Positions 27,818-41,898 of a stretch of 64,000 bases of DNA are shown here, piece by piece. Below the pieces are notes generated by a model that had not been told where the DNA came from, did not search any database, and saw nothing but the letters and a program-made list of their open reading frames with translations. Within the stretch, counting starts at the first letter, position 1, and each line of letters opens with the position of its first letter. Made by a program: the position numbers and the translations under genes. Origin of the DNA: Selaginella tamariscina (Eukaryota > Streptophyta > Lycopodiopsida > Selaginellales > Selaginellaceae). The stretch covers positions 62,001-126,000 of the forward strand of contig PUQB01000630.1 in the NCBI GenBank assembly GCA_003024785.1, read 5' to 3'.

Positions 27818-28120
27818 TCACTGAGCAACAAGAACTATAATATTTGAAAGACTAGCTTGCTGCACTGCCAGCTTAAACAGTGAAACATCACAGGGAAAAT
27901 GCAGAGTTCCCAATTGTTCAAAACCATATTCCTCCTCGCATTGTTGAAGAAGAAGTTTGATGGAGGTGTGGTTTAAATAACTAATCGGCAAAACGAACCT
28001 CTGCTTTGAACTCCCAACATAAACGTGAAATGCCCCTTTTGGGCATCTCCTTAAGCCCAATTTCTTGTGATGCAAATATTTTCTCAATACAAATATGAAC
28101 TGAAACGATCCACAATTCAT
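27818..28120 (-). CDS. SAUR-like auxin-responsive protein
   Basis: An intact 100-residue frame with the SAUR core: 'CPKGAFHVYVGSSKQRFVLP', then 'ISYLNHTSIKLLLQQCEEEY' and 'GFEQLGTLHFPCDVSLF'. SAUR proteins are small, intronless and auxin-inducible. They regulate PP2C.D phosphatases and thereby plasma-membrane proton pumps and cell expansion. The Met at 28,118-28,120 gives about 27 residues before the core, a usual length. It is the only recognised gene in the window with an undisturbed frame. No TATA box or auxin element was confirmed upstream. Confidence 0.85.
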   Translation of the reverse strand: MNCGSFQFIFVLRKYLHHKKLGLRRCPKGAFHVYVGSSKQRFVLPISYLNHTSIKLLLQQCEEEYGFEQLGTLHFPCDVSLFKLAVQQASLSNIIVLVAQ

Positions 28121-28124
28121 TGGA

Positions 28125-29256
28125 TTATGATTACATTTTATGATTTATTCTTGATATTTCCACTTTCTTTGAAGAGCATCAATTATATATACATATTGCG
28201 TAGTCAACTTGCTAAGCATCATCAGTATATTCCAAAACCATCACATAATTGGGATAAGAAGTACAGATATTGTACGCCAAATATCCTTAATTAACTTAAG
28301 TGGTGTGATATACCTGGATATTTTATATAATCAACACATACCAAATATGTGTATATATAGATATACAAGAAATATGCATATATGTAACATATAATAAAGT
28401 ATATTTACAAGAATACGAATATCAACTCATAGGGAGTCAATAACAATAACAATAATTTAAATTCATATTAACACACAGATATTCTGTATTTAAAACATTT
28501 ATTTAGAATTTACTAATTTAATATATAATTGAAATTAGGATATTTTAAATTTCTATAATTATTATTTTTAAACAGTGAAATAAAATTTAATCATATAATT
28601 ATATCATATTTTTATGAAATATTGTATCAGTGATATCCAACTTAAACATAGAATATTATACGATTACTATTCAATAAATTTAAAGCTAAAATAGTATCTA
28701 GATATTTTAGTTTATATATAATATTATTTTTTTAAATAAAATAAAATCTAAACCATCTAAAGTATATTATTAGGAGATTACTTTATCATTAGTTTATAAA
28801 CCCTCTTAAATTTAACATATTTTAATATTTTATTATTAACATTTCTCAAATAAATTTAAAATTAAAATATAATTTAAACCAATCAATTATTAATATAATT
28901 GTAATATGTTAAAATATATTATGTAATCGACCCACCTTCTAATAATACAATATTCACAATATATACATTACATAATTTAAACACACACACATATATAAAT
29001 ATATGTATGTATGTATGTATTTATGTATTAAAGTTCAAATTACGTGTAGTTAATGATTTTATCCTTTTATAATTATTACATGGCTCCATGAATATTTACA
29101 CCCAACGTCCTCTTTGACTACTCTTTATTCTTAATAACACTTAGATTGATGACTGCATTTATTTATTTAACTGACCTCGAATTAAATCATAAGATTAATA
29201 TTATATGTATATACATAATATCTATAAAGCTTTTATGTACGGGAGGTGTGTGTCAT

Positions 29257-29288
<32 letters not shown>

Positions 29289-29450
29289 GTTTATTTATTT
29301 ATTTACGCTCGTGTGTGTGAAATGTGCAAAGTATGTGCATGTATACAGATATATACATCCCCATGATAATATACGTATATGCATGCATATATACACACAA
29401 ACACACACATAATGGGTATGCATGGTTTCAACAATTTTGGCATCTTTGAG
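28125..29450. other. AT-rich spacer
   Basis: AT-rich with TA and CA simple repeats near 29,260-29,290 and 29,395-29,410. Open frames here are low-complexity. No gene is seen. Confidence 0.6.
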
Positions 29451-29455
29451 AGAAC

Positions 29456-31548
29456 TTATGTGGTATCATACATATTAGCAAGTAATACATAGGCAGATCC
29501 AGCTTGTAGATTCAAACCAATAAGGTCCTTAGCCACGTCAGCGCCACGTTTCACATCGTTATGACTCCTACAAGAGCCAAGTAATGCCACGTACTCAGAG
29601 CGATCAGCCACGTAAGGCATACTATCTACGAGATCCCTGGCATCTTTAACATGTCCCGCACGCCCAAGCATATCAATTATACACGAATAATGCTGTATAG
29701 TTGGTGTAAAATCATAATCCATGCTTATAGAAAAGAACATCCGCCTCGCCTCGAGGAGGTTACCTCCATGACTACATGTAACTAAACCCAATGTGAAACC
29801 TATTTTATCTAGTGGGCAGTTTACCATCTTCATTGTGTTTATCGTTTCATAAACACTTGCTAAACAACCGTTTTGATAATATGCACTTGTCATGGCATTC
29901 CACGAAGCGTTATCGAGTTCCGGAGTGGTGTCAAACAGACTCTTGGCCTGTGTAAGATATCCTCTCCGGGCATATGCTGCTAACATGGAGCTCCACGAAA
30001 CAGAATCACGTTGTGGGAAGCTATCAAATAAGAGCTTTGCTTCTTGGACATGCCCATTCTGGGCACATGCAGCTAGCATGGTATTCCACACAAAGAGATC
30101 ATGAAATGGCATGCTTTTAAACATGGAGAAAAGCTTCATTAAGATGTCCATTTTGGGCATACATTATTAACATGGTCGTTCCGGAGACTATATTCTTCTC
30201 AGGGATTCGAGTCGAAGACATACTTAGCAGCTTCTAAATGCCCCTTCTGTGCATATGCATTTAACATAATCGCCCACGAGAGTAAGTCGTAATATGGCAA
30301 CTTATCAAAGAGAGCCTTGGTTTCATCCAGAATCCCATTCTGGGCATATCCATCTAGCATTGCATCAAACACACTCGTATTCGTCTCAGGAAGCGTGTCA
30401 AACACGCTCTTGGCCTCCGATATATGCCCGTTTTGGGCGTATATCGAGATCATACACACGAAGGTGATCAAGTTATGACCCGGCATATGATGAAATATCT
30501 TCCTTGCTTCATGAACATTCCGAGCATATGCCATCATCATAGTGTTCCAGGACACCACATTCGCCTCAGGCATTGTTTCGAAGATATTCTGGGCTTGTAG
30601 CAGATACCCATTCTGGACATATGCTGCTAAAATCGCATTAAACGATATAAGATTAAGCTGTGGCATGTTGTCGAAGATCTCCTTTGCCTCCTTCGTGTGC
30701 CCGTTCTGTCCATATGCAGCTAGCATGCAACTCCATGAAACAAGGTTTCGTTGCTCCATGGTGTCGAAGATCTCTTTAGCCTCCTCCAGATGCCCATTCT
30801 GTATATGTAATGAACGTATATACACATGTACAAGTCTACATATATATACGTACGTGAGCATATCCGTCGAGTAAGGTGGTCCAGCTCACCAAATTCCACT
30901 CTGGCATTTCTTTGTAGAGTTTCTTTGCAGATGTCAATAGCCCCTTTGCGCAGTACTCAGCCAACAATGTGTTCCACGCGTGCATGCCTCGCATAGGCAT
31001 AGTCTCAAACAGATACTCAGACTCATGCATTTGGCCTTTCTGGGCATATGCATTTAGGAGAGAAGTCCACGTTATAAGGTCCCTTTCAGGCATTTGTTCG
31101 AAGACATATTGAGCGTGATCTATATCCCCGTTTCGACTGTATGCAACTAAAATAGAGTTCCAACATATTATGTCTACAAATGGCATTTGTTGGAACACTT
31201 TCTCGGCTTCACGGATTTCCCCATTTTGGGCATATGCAGTGAGCATGCAAGTCCAAGAGATTAAATCACTTTCAGGCATCGTATGGAATATCTGTTTAGC
31301 TTGGTCCATTTGCTTGTTTCTACAGTAGACATTATGCAAAAGAACCCATGAAAGAGTGTTCTTTTGTACCATGCTGTGAATGTATCTTGTGCATGTTTAA
31401 CACTGCCTAACTTTCCATAGAGTTCTATCATCTTGTTATAAGCAAAGACATCAGGACCTAATGTATTATCTATCTTTCTACGTATTTCATGCGCTGTATT
31501 GATTGAACTGCATGTCCTAAGCTGCTCAAGTAGCAGCTGCTTTTCCAT
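29456..31548 (-). CDS. pentatricopeptide repeat protein (frameshifted)
   Basis: PPR proteins bind organellar RNA and direct editing, splicing or stability. The start at 31,548 opens 'MEKQLLLEQLRTCSSINTAH'. About 18 short motifs of about 31 residues follow, such as 'AYAQNGEIREAEKVFQQMP' and 'MLAAYGQNGHTKEAKEIFD', mostly of the S type, then longer motifs ('VNCPLDKIGFTLGLVTCSHG') and an E-like segment 'DMLGRAGHVKDARDLVDSMP'. It stops at 29,456 after 'YVLLANMYDTT' with no DYW deaminase domain. A GT-AG gap at 30,800-30,853 (54 nt) joins 'DGYAH' to 'NGHLEEAKEIFD'. One-base shifts are near 31,372 (missing T), 30,212 (extra base) and 30,132 (extra T). I see no nonsense codons besides those caused by the shifts. 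Confidence 0.85.
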
Positions 31549-31559
31549 TACTCAACCTT

Positions 31560-34500
31560 AACTATGGGTATACCCAGTGTTTTTCTTTTATTCGGTTCCA
31601 CTGTTATGGGTTATCGTGCTACAAATTGCGAATCATGTATAAAAAGTGATCTACTACATATAATAATAACACACGATATGATGGTTATTTTAGCCAATTT
31701 AAACAAATAATTTCATGATTAATGGTTATACACAAATAATCTGATGGCTAACAATTGATATGCATCGTATTTATTTAACATATTTAAATTATTAAGTTTG
31801 ATATTTACTGGTTAATCGTTCGTATGAGCTTTGATAATTATTACGATTTGTTCTATTAAATTATATATATGAGTAATTAATCGAGATAGTGAAATTTTCA
31901 TCAACTTGTAAGTTATAGTTCAAAAGTGAAAAATATATTTTTTATATTATTATTAATATAAATTATTTTTTAATTTACTAGAGGCAATTTATTATAATAT
32001 TTACTTATGAACGAGATTAACTTATAAAATATTCTTATATCACAAGGAGTATAAAAAGTATTCAAGTTTCCTTGCCTTATTCTTGTTTTTTCATGGGAAT
32101 TGAAATTTACTTTTTCTAATGTGAGACTATAGTATGCCTTTTAAAATTATATGAAGTAATAAAAATTTAATATTTTCTCATTCACAAGTTAATAATTTAT
32201 GAATAAAGGAATTCAATGTTTAAGACGAAATCTAACCTATTTAATATATAATAACTTTAAAAATAAAGAAGACACTATCAAAAATATATAATTACACAAT
32301 AATAATTAATCATTAACTTTATACAAAATAAATTTTATCTTACACTTAACTTAAAGCAACTTTAATTAATGCATGGGTTTAATATCAAAATAATTATAAA
32401 ATTATTAGGTAAGTGTGAGTTATAAAGAATTTCATATTTATTTACAAACAAGTATAAAGAATTTGATTTAGTACATTTTAAATTCTTGAAACCTATTAAG
32501 ATAAATTTAAACTTATATATTCATTTGAAATCTATCATTATAAATTTAAATTTATATTGTATATATAAGTTTATGACATGATGGACAATAAAGAACCTGA
32601 TTGAAAATACACACATACAAATAATAAAGTTTTGTGGCAATAAACACTTAAAAATAATTATTATGTGTGTGATGATAAATATACCAGGCAATAAATTATA
32701 TTAGTGTATTAAAATATTTTATGCATTACTTTTTAAATAACTTTACTTGTGACCCATGTATGTTAACATGTAAATTAACTTAACTTTTTCAATTAGTAAA
32801 TATTATTTGTTAATACATGCATTAATATTTTGAATACAACGTATCACTATGTTGGTAAACCATTCTTCAAAACCTTTTAAGTTATTTTTTTAAATAACTT
32901 GTTTAATAAATATTTCTATATATGTATTATATATATATATATTTTTATTTATGTTAATTAGCAATATGACCATTGCACGTCACCACTCATTTTCATCTAT
33001 TATGCATCATGAAATACCTCTAGCCAAATAACATTCATTATCGTACCAAATATCTAAATAAAATATAAAATATACATTAAATATTTATATTAAACTAAAC
33101 ACTTAACTCAATTTATAAAATGTTATGAGAAACTTTTTTTAAATATATCTCATTTTAATTATTCAAAGTTTATTAATAGTGTAATACAATCAAATTCTTA
33201 TTTGTTGTAGATTTAAATAAAAACTTTTGTTTATAACAAAAAATACAATATATATGATCTGAGTTAAATATATCATTTTTCTTTCTAACCTTTCAATCTT
33301 TTACTCAATTTAATAATAAAAACACCTTATAAAAATATAATTTATAATAATACTTATCTTATTATACAATTTTTTTTGTCAGATATTAATTAAGGATTAA
33401 AAAATGATTTTCATGGTTATTACACCTCTTCACTATTGCAAATGGTTGGTTCGTTTAGTAATTGTTTTGTATTGAAAAACCAAATGATATAGAAAACGAT
33501 GGATTGTTGAGTAACAAAAATGGTACCGTTATTATTAGTTTTGATAATTAAGTGACAAAGTATTAAACATCGTGACTTGTTGTCAAAACTCTTTACTCTT
33601 ACTAATGAATTATACAATAACTAAATTATTTTAAACAATTATTTATTAATTTCATAGATTCATTCTTTTCTTATTTATAATTTTTCTTTTATATTTAATA
33701 AATTACTTTTCTAATTCATATCAAATTTAAAAATTTATCAATAAATTATCTTTAAGTGGAGCTAATATATAAATTTTGTCATGTAAAGGACTAAAAAGTC
33801 ATTTTTCATCAACCCAATTATATAGGACATAAAATGTTAAAATCAATTAGACTAGAAGTCCAGAGAAAGCTAGACCTGCCTATGTGTTGCATGTTAATAT
33901 GTATGATACTGCATAAATTTTAACAAATATATTTGGCAACAGATATTCTAATAAAATTATAGAAGCTTAATTAGGTAAATATTACTTAGTCAACATACGG
34001 CGTTTAGTATACCCTTAATGGGTCTAAAAATGGTTCATATCATCAAATAATATATTTGTATATTCTATTTGTATCTATTATCTTTTATCTTCAATCTCAA
34101 ATTTAAAAAAAGAATGTGTTTATAAATTATATATTTATTTTTTGTTTTAAAATTTGTATTATATTAATTAAACATACATATTACACATTGTGTACACTTT
34201 TAAATATATTTAACTTAAAATATTGAATCAAACATATTATAAATTATATATTAGAATATATGCCCATATTGCCGATTTTTCTAAACCCCGTTGTTAAAAT
34301 TAAATTCTATTAAAATTTATAGATTTACATTTTAACTTAGAAATTAATAATGAAACGTCTTTAATGCTGTGATGAATTTTCTATTTTTACTAATTTAATA
34401 TTTTTCTTTTTCCTAAACTATTATTATCATTTATTAATAATTAATATTTTATTATTATTTTTCTTTTGTCCTAATCTATTTATTCTTTTTTATTAGTGTG

Positions 34501-34700
34501 CCTTTATTTCATCTTCAAAATGTATATAATAAGATAGATCTTATATTAATAATTAAAAAATAACCATAATTAAAATAAGTTGTACAATATATATATTTCT
34601 GTGAAATTACAAATATTATTTACATAAATTCAAAAAAGCAACTCAAAATTCAATTTGGGACCCTCGTTAAACATGGTTAAACTCATAATTTGGATAGTGT
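31560..34700. other. long AT-rich spacer
   Basis: About 3 kb of AT-rich sequence. A small minus-strand frame at 33,420-33,617 resembles nothing I know. No gene, RNA or mobile element is recognised. Confidence 0.6.
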
Positions 34701-34719
34701 GTGTACGTGTATCTGTGCG

Positions 34720-35054
34720 TGTGTGTAAATACTAAATATTCAATGTGTTAGTTAAGCACATGCAATATTTAATATGACCACATCGTGGAATATATATTCA
34801 TGTTCAACTTATATATATCCAGTTACTAAGTTTTCTATATATTTTATGTATCATATTTAAAAACGTATATAAAAGTCATTTGTGGAATTATATCTTCTTT
34901 AAGCTGGCAGCCTATTAAAGCTTCGTCCCATATTGAAGCACATGCTCTTCTACTTCACTCTGAAGTCAAGCCTAGTGAAAATAACAGGCCTCCATTTTTT
35001 AATATAAAAGAATGTGTGTCTATTTATTTTGATTTTTAAGTGCTTTGTTTTATT
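34720..35054 (+). promoter_or_regulatory. upstream block of peroxidase P3 with TATA box
   Basis: Conserved block as in the other P copies ('gttaagcacatgcaatattt', 'gaagcacatg', 'gaagtcaagcctagtgaaaa'). TATAAAAG is at 35,003-35,010, about 45 bp before the ATG at 35,055. Confidence 0.6.
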
Positions 35055-35884
35055 ATGCGGTTTTCCACAAACTTGTTTATGTTTGTTTATTTCTTATTAG
35101 TGAGTTGCGTATTTGAGTTTAACTCTATAGCTCTACATGTCCAACAACAAGTCTTGTGTCCACAGTCCGGACTTCTGTGAGTCAGTATTTGCAAACGAGC
35201 CAAGGATGTCTGTTTCAATCATTCGCTTATTTTTCCACGATGTGCTTACACTATGATTATTTCATAGAGGATTAATAATAAAATTTATGTAATTATATAG
35301 ATTTTCATTTTTTACAAGTTTGTGATGCTTCGTTTCTACATTCCCAAATTAATTCATTACGTGGACTGGACGTTGTCGTGTCGAAGCAAAATGCGCGAAA
35401 TTGGTGATCCTCGCATATTATAAAGTACATTTGTTTATAATACATTTGTGCATAAATATCTTAATCAGGACTATATAATGCTAAATGGACCATCGTGGAC
35501 AGTTTTACTTGAGCAGAGACATAACAGCACTCGATCAGCAGCAAATACAAATCTCCAGCCACCAACTTCTGCCTTAATTTTAAATTTTCAAAGACACGGG
35601 TCACAACCCAAGATTTAGTAGCTGTCTGGGGACCAGGCCCAGTATACGAACTAGCTAGGGCATTGGATTTGCAAACTCCTGCAGTCTTTGATAACAAATA
35701 TTCGTAAACTTGATGAACGTTAAGGCCCTGATCAAACTCTGCCGTAACTAGAACACTGCATTTCTTGTGCATGTCTATGCTTGTAGCCAGACCAGGTTCT
35801 TCCAGGACTTGATTAAGATTGGCAATATTAATGTGTTTACTGGTAGCAGGCCAGGTTAGACTCAACTGCGGAAAGATTAACTAG
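35055..35884 (+). pseudogene. class III peroxidase P3 (pseudogene)
   Basis: The most decayed full-length-order P copy. Pieces of exon 1 (35,055-35,245, with 'CVCPQSGLL' out of frame), exon 2 (about 35,320-35,400, 'GCD' changed to 'VCD') and exon 3 (about 35,479-35,884) are recognisable by alignment to P1 and P4. The distal motif is destroyed after 'FFHD', and the segment from the Ser-Gly-Ala-His motif onward is deleted, so the proximal His is absent. The end '..NCGKIN' and a TAG stop remain. It converges on M3, the best peroxidase in the window. Confidence 0.75.
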
Positions 35885-35977
35885 ATTCATCATAGTTTTT
35901 AACTAGATTCATCGTAAGAAATAAATAAACACCATTTTATTCTTAAGGAACATAATTAGTGGCTATATTTAGCCTTA

Positions 35978-37223
<1,246 letters not shown>

Positions 37224-37269
37224 TCAAACTTGTTTCGCTTCTTCAAGCAATCCGTGGTTTTATAGTGGG

Positions 37270-38235
37270 TTTTAGTATACTGTTCATACTCTAGGGCAAT
37301 TGACTTTGTATGCAAGTTACATGGCATATCTAGAAAAATTGTATGCGCACTCGTGACTAGTTTGAAATGCACGCTGTTTAGTTATGCAAAATGAAATTAT
37401 ACATTATTGTATTAACATGTTACGTATCAAAGCTTATGCATTTTTACACTACTGCATAAGAGGGGGCTCTCCCACGAAATAAGGTAATTCCTGTGACAAA
37501 AAGAATCCCTGCAATGACAAATACGCATATTACGTGGCAATCGTATGTAAGTTTTTATGACTTTCTTAAAATGTTAAAAATCTTTAACCCAAATTTAATC
37601 TTAAAGTAATTATTAATTTAATTATTTTGAAATATATAAAGTCAATCTTTAAATATACGGATGTGTTGGGCATGGTTTTATTATTTTTAAATGTACTGTC
37701 GGTGGTAAGAAGACCTCCCGTGCTAAATAATTTGAACATTTACTATTATTATTTTCTCTCTTTTTAATGAATCTTTATTGTGATATAATCCGTATATTAA
37801 TTTAACATAATCTAAAGAAGATTAAAGACTTGGATAAGTATATATTCATTTCGATAACATAAGATAATATATATGAAATAGAAAAATGTATTACCTCCTT
37901 CTCTCTCTATATATTTGTTGTGTGTGTGTCAGTGTAAAGCACATCGACTTAATAAAACATAACATCTGCTTGTAGCTCAATAGTTCAATCACTCTGATTT
38001 CAATAAAGTATAGAAATGCATATAATCAAAATTAAAATATCAAAAACTAATCATATAGCTTAAACTTTATGGAGTTAGAGTTTAAGAACTCGTGAGTCGT
38101 GGCACATAGTGGATCACTTTTATATAGCCGTCGAACACAGGTGACATTTAAAACATGATTTCGTTTCATTTATACGAAGAAGAAAGTTGAAAGAATAAAA
38201 AATTAGAAATGCATTCCAAGAAATAGTTATGTTTG
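37270..38235. other. spacer
   Basis: AT-rich sequence between peroxidase M3 and lipase C. No gene is seen. Confidence 0.55.
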
Positions 38236-38241
38236 TGAAGC

Positions 38242-39306
38242 TCAACCTACATAGATAGGAGTGTTGAAAGGAGCCAATGGAATAGGAACTGGTATCTGCG
38301 AACAAACTTGACGTCCGGAGTCAAAAACTTGTTCTGACATAATCTTTGAAAACTGCTGTGAGAAATGAATGCCAACATAGTTATGCGCACACAGTGTATC
38401 CAGGGTGACTCGCACAGCCGCATAGTACATTTCCACAATTGAACTCGTTCGTACTTTGCACACCTCCACCACAGCAAGCCTGGGTCCAATTTGTGAAGCC
38501 GGAGCTAAGGCCTCCATCTTACTGTTGAATGCCTGTGCATACCTATTTCTAGAGTATATATATATATAAGACATATATAGATATGAGAGAGTGTGTAATA
38601 GCATGTTAACTCAGGTATATATTACCCATTGATGAATGCAATGCAGCCCATGTCATCGTACTGTAAAAACCCAGGGGTAACATGCTGGTGAGGTTGAGGT
38701 AGTTCGGGGTGCAACCCGCCGCAGGAACTCCACTATGTTTGACTTATGCCAGGCACTGCATTCGGGATGCTCACGTTGAGGACGACATCTGGTCCGTTCA
38801 ATATGTTTGCATTGATGTCGTCTCCTCCGATTTGGATGTAGTAGAGGGCCTGTTCGAACCACGCCTGGTTTTGCTTGGGAAAGTTGCGCTCCATCCTGTG
38901 CTTGTGTTTCAAAATGTCTTGGGCCTGCAACGAGAAGTTGTGCCAGCTAAATATGGGGCTGTTGACTGTCACCACAGTGGCACCGGCTTACGCAAAGTTC
39001 AAACTTCTGAAGAGTATGCATTGCTAGGAGCGAGAAATCCTCCAGTCCCAGCTTCTGGATAAGATAGTCGATGAGTATGTAGCCATCACTATACAGACCA
39101 GTCGGCTGACTGAGGGTAACACCGTACGGAAACGAACCGGCAATTGTGGCGTTCTCGCCCTCCCAGTTGCGATTACCTGTGTCTGAGAGTGAATCTGCAA
39201 ACCTGAGGATGGCCGTGGGACAAAAGGATGGCATCTTCGGGGCCTTGGGGGCCTGGATGCGTGTACATGGAGAAGTGCACAACCAAAGGTGAATAGTATG
39301 TCTCAT
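38242..39306 (-). pseudogene. GDSL esterase/lipase C (pseudogene)
   Basis: Third lipase copy. Exon 1 spans 38,626-39,306 and exon 2 38,242-38,542. Block I 'FADSLSDTGN' and block III 'IGGDDINA' are kept. The signal peptide region is deleted, and the nearest Met lies in sequence that corresponds to the promoter of the other copies. Large deletions remove 'AGAKNFLLFNMP' from exon 1 and about 90 bp before 'PASQIGP' in exon 2. Block V reads 'YVGIHFSQQF', so the catalytic Asp of DxxH is lost. Frameshifts lie near 38,676 and 38,990. Not functional as it stands. Confidence 0.8.
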
Positions 39307-39347
39307 TTTACTAGTGTTTGATGTCACTCAAAAGTAATGGAGATATC

Positions 39348-39770
39348 TTGTTTAAACATCAGATATCTGCGACCATGAGCAGGGTGACGTGCTACCTGAG
39401 GTTACCAGGTCAGCTAAACTCTGACCTGAGAAAGCTTGCGGTTAATCTGATTCCATTTCCACGTCTGCATTTCTTATGGTGGGGTTTGCGTGGGTCGCAG
39501 CAGTATACGGCCTTAACTGTGCCGGAGCTGACTCAGCAGATGTGGGACGACAAGAACATGATGTGTCCAGCTGATCCACGTCGTGGCAGATACTTAACTG
39601 CTGCAATGTTCCGTACTAAGGAGGTTGACGAGCGATGCTGAATGTGCAAAATAACACGTTTATAGGGAACGTTTATAGGGAACTCTATTGCGATACACGA
39701 GCTGTTTAAGCGGGTTAGCGAGCAGATAGATTTTACAGAGGTGGAGAGTAACATGAATGATTGGTGTTAA
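39348..39770 (+). pseudogene. beta-tubulin fragment
   Basis: The plus strand reads '[20 protein letters not shown]', '[17 protein letters not shown]', '[19 protein letters not shown]', '[20 protein letters not shown]' and 'TKEVDE', all landmarks of the beta-tubulin second domain. After a shift come 'TFIGNSIAIHELFKRVSEQ' and 'TEVESNMND'. Pieces corresponding to 'FAPLTS' and to the stretch between 'EVDE' and 'TFIGN' are missing, and the GTP-binding N-terminal domain is absent. It is a truncated relic inserted just beyond lipase C. Confidence 0.85.
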
Positions 39771-39812
39771 AATATTATGATTTAACATTAAGAAATAAAA
39801 AACTTCATAAAT

Positions 39813-39884
39813 AGGAGGTAACCGGGATTGAACCAGTGGCCATTTGATCTGCAGTCAACCGCTCTACCACTGAGCTATACCTCC
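39813..39884 (-). tRNA. tRNA-Cys(GCA): tRNA-Cys (GCA)
   Basis: Minus-strand cloverleaf: acceptor GGAGGTA pairs with TACCTCC (7 of 7), D arm GCTC/GAGC, anticodon loop CTGCAGA giving GCA, T arm ACTGG/CCGGT with loop TTCAATC (A box and B box present), discriminator T. The first anticodon stem pair is G-A, the other four pair. No intron. Downstream on the minus strand a run of six T (39,797-39,802) is a good RNA polymerase III terminator. It is nuclear in type and likely transcribable. It sits between the tubulin fragment and a peroxidase scrap. Confidence 0.9.
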
Positions 39885-39949
39885 TAAATGAAAAACATGC
39901 AAAACTTATATTTAAACCCACAATTCTAGCCATATGTTATCATTTAATT

Positions 39950-40190
39950 GGTTTTTCCACGACTCTTGCGTATTTCACAATTAGAACCGGATTGTTAACC
40001 ATTGCAGTACGGAAGTCCTCAAAGAAGGTAGTTTGGCTCGCTGCATAACTGGCCACACTCTGCCACCAGAGTACAGTGTCTGATCCAAAAAAACAAACCC
40101 TTCAAGCTGTGCAAGTTCTTGAAGTATAGATTATCAAACTTCACTGTAGTCAACAGGGAGTTCACTCGTATAGCATCTGCATATACGTGA
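39950..40190 (-). pseudogene. class III peroxidase fragment
   Basis: Minus strand reads 'TTVKFDNLYFKNLHSLKGLF', then 'DQTLYSGG' and, in another frame, 'ASQTTFFEDFRTAMVNN'. This is the C-terminal third of a peroxidase exon 3, from a lineage distinct from the P and M copies. At least two shifts. No other exons are nearby. Confidence 0.65.
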
Positions 40191-40504
40191 AAATCAAGGA
40201 TTAATTAATATTATACAAACATGGACCAATGAGAGTAAATTGCCACATCACCAAAATTCTATATAAAAACACAGCATTGTACATTTTCTGTACGTCTACG
40301 TACATATTTTCACTAGGTTTAATCAAGATTAGGGTAAATCTACTGAGGAGTAAAAGTAATGAAGATAGTTGAGGGGCAGTTATAGAGGAACTAGCAATTG
40401 CTAGGATTCCAACTTAAAGTACATGGGCCATTTAAGGAATGAAATATTTATAGACTTGGAAGAATTTGTTGAAAATGATATTCACTTTAATTACAAATCT
40501 AAGG

Positions 40505-40582
40505 GGAGGAATATAGTAACGAGGAGAACTCAGGAATTCAAATGGAGGAATATAGTAACGAAGTGAACTCAGGAATTCAAAT
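40505..40582. repeat. tandem duplication of a 39-bp unit
   Basis: Two copies of a 39-bp unit ('ggaggaatatagtaacga..', '..aactcaggaattcaaat') stand in direct tandem with about two mismatches. Confidence 0.8.
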
Positions 40583-40599
40583 GGTTGTGGATGTGGTTG

Positions 40600-41852
40600 A
40601 GATTTTCTTAAGATTTTAATTTGGAAATGTGAAACTTCTTAAAGCTTTTGAAAATGCTGTCGTTAATTCTAAACCATCTATTAGCCCTTGCAATAGGTAA
40701 GCTTGTTGAGCTTTTACTAGTAGTACATTGCAATTACCTTACATAATTCTTAAGAAAAGGTGCCATGACATTTGCATAAATTTTCAAATGTAGCACACAT
40801 TTTAGAAGAAGTGAGTGGGTGCGCATCAATATAATTTGGTGTCTCGATTGTGATGAAAGTTACTAGACAAGAAGCAAGGACACTATAAACTTGGGTTTCA
40901 TATTTTTACCGATGGTCATAAGAAGAAAGCATGCTTGAAAAGAAAGCAAAATGGAGCAACAATACCTATTTTAAAGTTATTTTGAGAAGTTATTGATGAA
41001 GCTTGTTGCGAATTCAAGCTTCTTTTATCTTATGTGGAAGTTATCAAAAGTTTGTTCAAGTACAATTATATTGTGCGGTAGATTGTAAGACCTTGTCTTG
41101 CTCAAGATAATTTGAGATAGATTTTTTTACTTCTCATTTTGATTTGTAGTTGACTTGCACAATAATCTGTAACAACATATATTTTTGTCTAGGCACGTTG
41201 TCGTCGTTATAACAGAGACTAGATCAGGGAGACCATAAAGGCAAAAGATGACGTTTAATAGCCAAAACAATTTGTGATTCTAAACAACACTCCATCATGA
41301 GCTTTTTCAACAAAGGTACGTAATTAAAGTGATTGCTTTGCTCATTCACAACTATTATTTATTTTAGGAGCTAGTTGCACATTTTAACTCATTTAGTAAG
41401 TCATTCATTATTAATTAAGCACTCAACTATATTGTAGCATCTTTTAAATTATTTATGTTGGGTTTTTAGAAATCAACATGTTGTTACAATTTTCTTAGGC
41501 AAACCAATTTGTAGACTTGCACAAGTTTTTATATAATTCTCAAGGGGTGTGGAGTGGGAACCTCACACCAAACTACGTTTATGTAAGGGTGGTTATTAAC
41601 AACATGTTTCAACATTGTAACTATGCAAGAGTTTTAATCAAAGGTTATCAAGATTTACTTATTCTCAATGGTGAATTTTCTTTAAAAGAATGATTTCAGT
41701 CAAAGTGCGCATGACTATGTTCTTTAAGCAAACAAAGTGAGAGGTTTATGTAGCAGAGCTAAAGGATGGCAACTCGACTACATGACAAGTAAGGAGATTG
41801 TTATTTAAGCTAATTAGGGAGATTCAAAGTCAAAAGGCTAAAGAAGCAGGTT

Positions 41853-41898
<46 letters not shown>

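Noticed and set aside
39955-39985. Plus-strand 'FFHDSCV', similar to a peroxidase distal motif
   Set aside because: Only seven residues, no further exon sequence on that strand. The surrounding sequence is a minus-strand peroxidase fragment.
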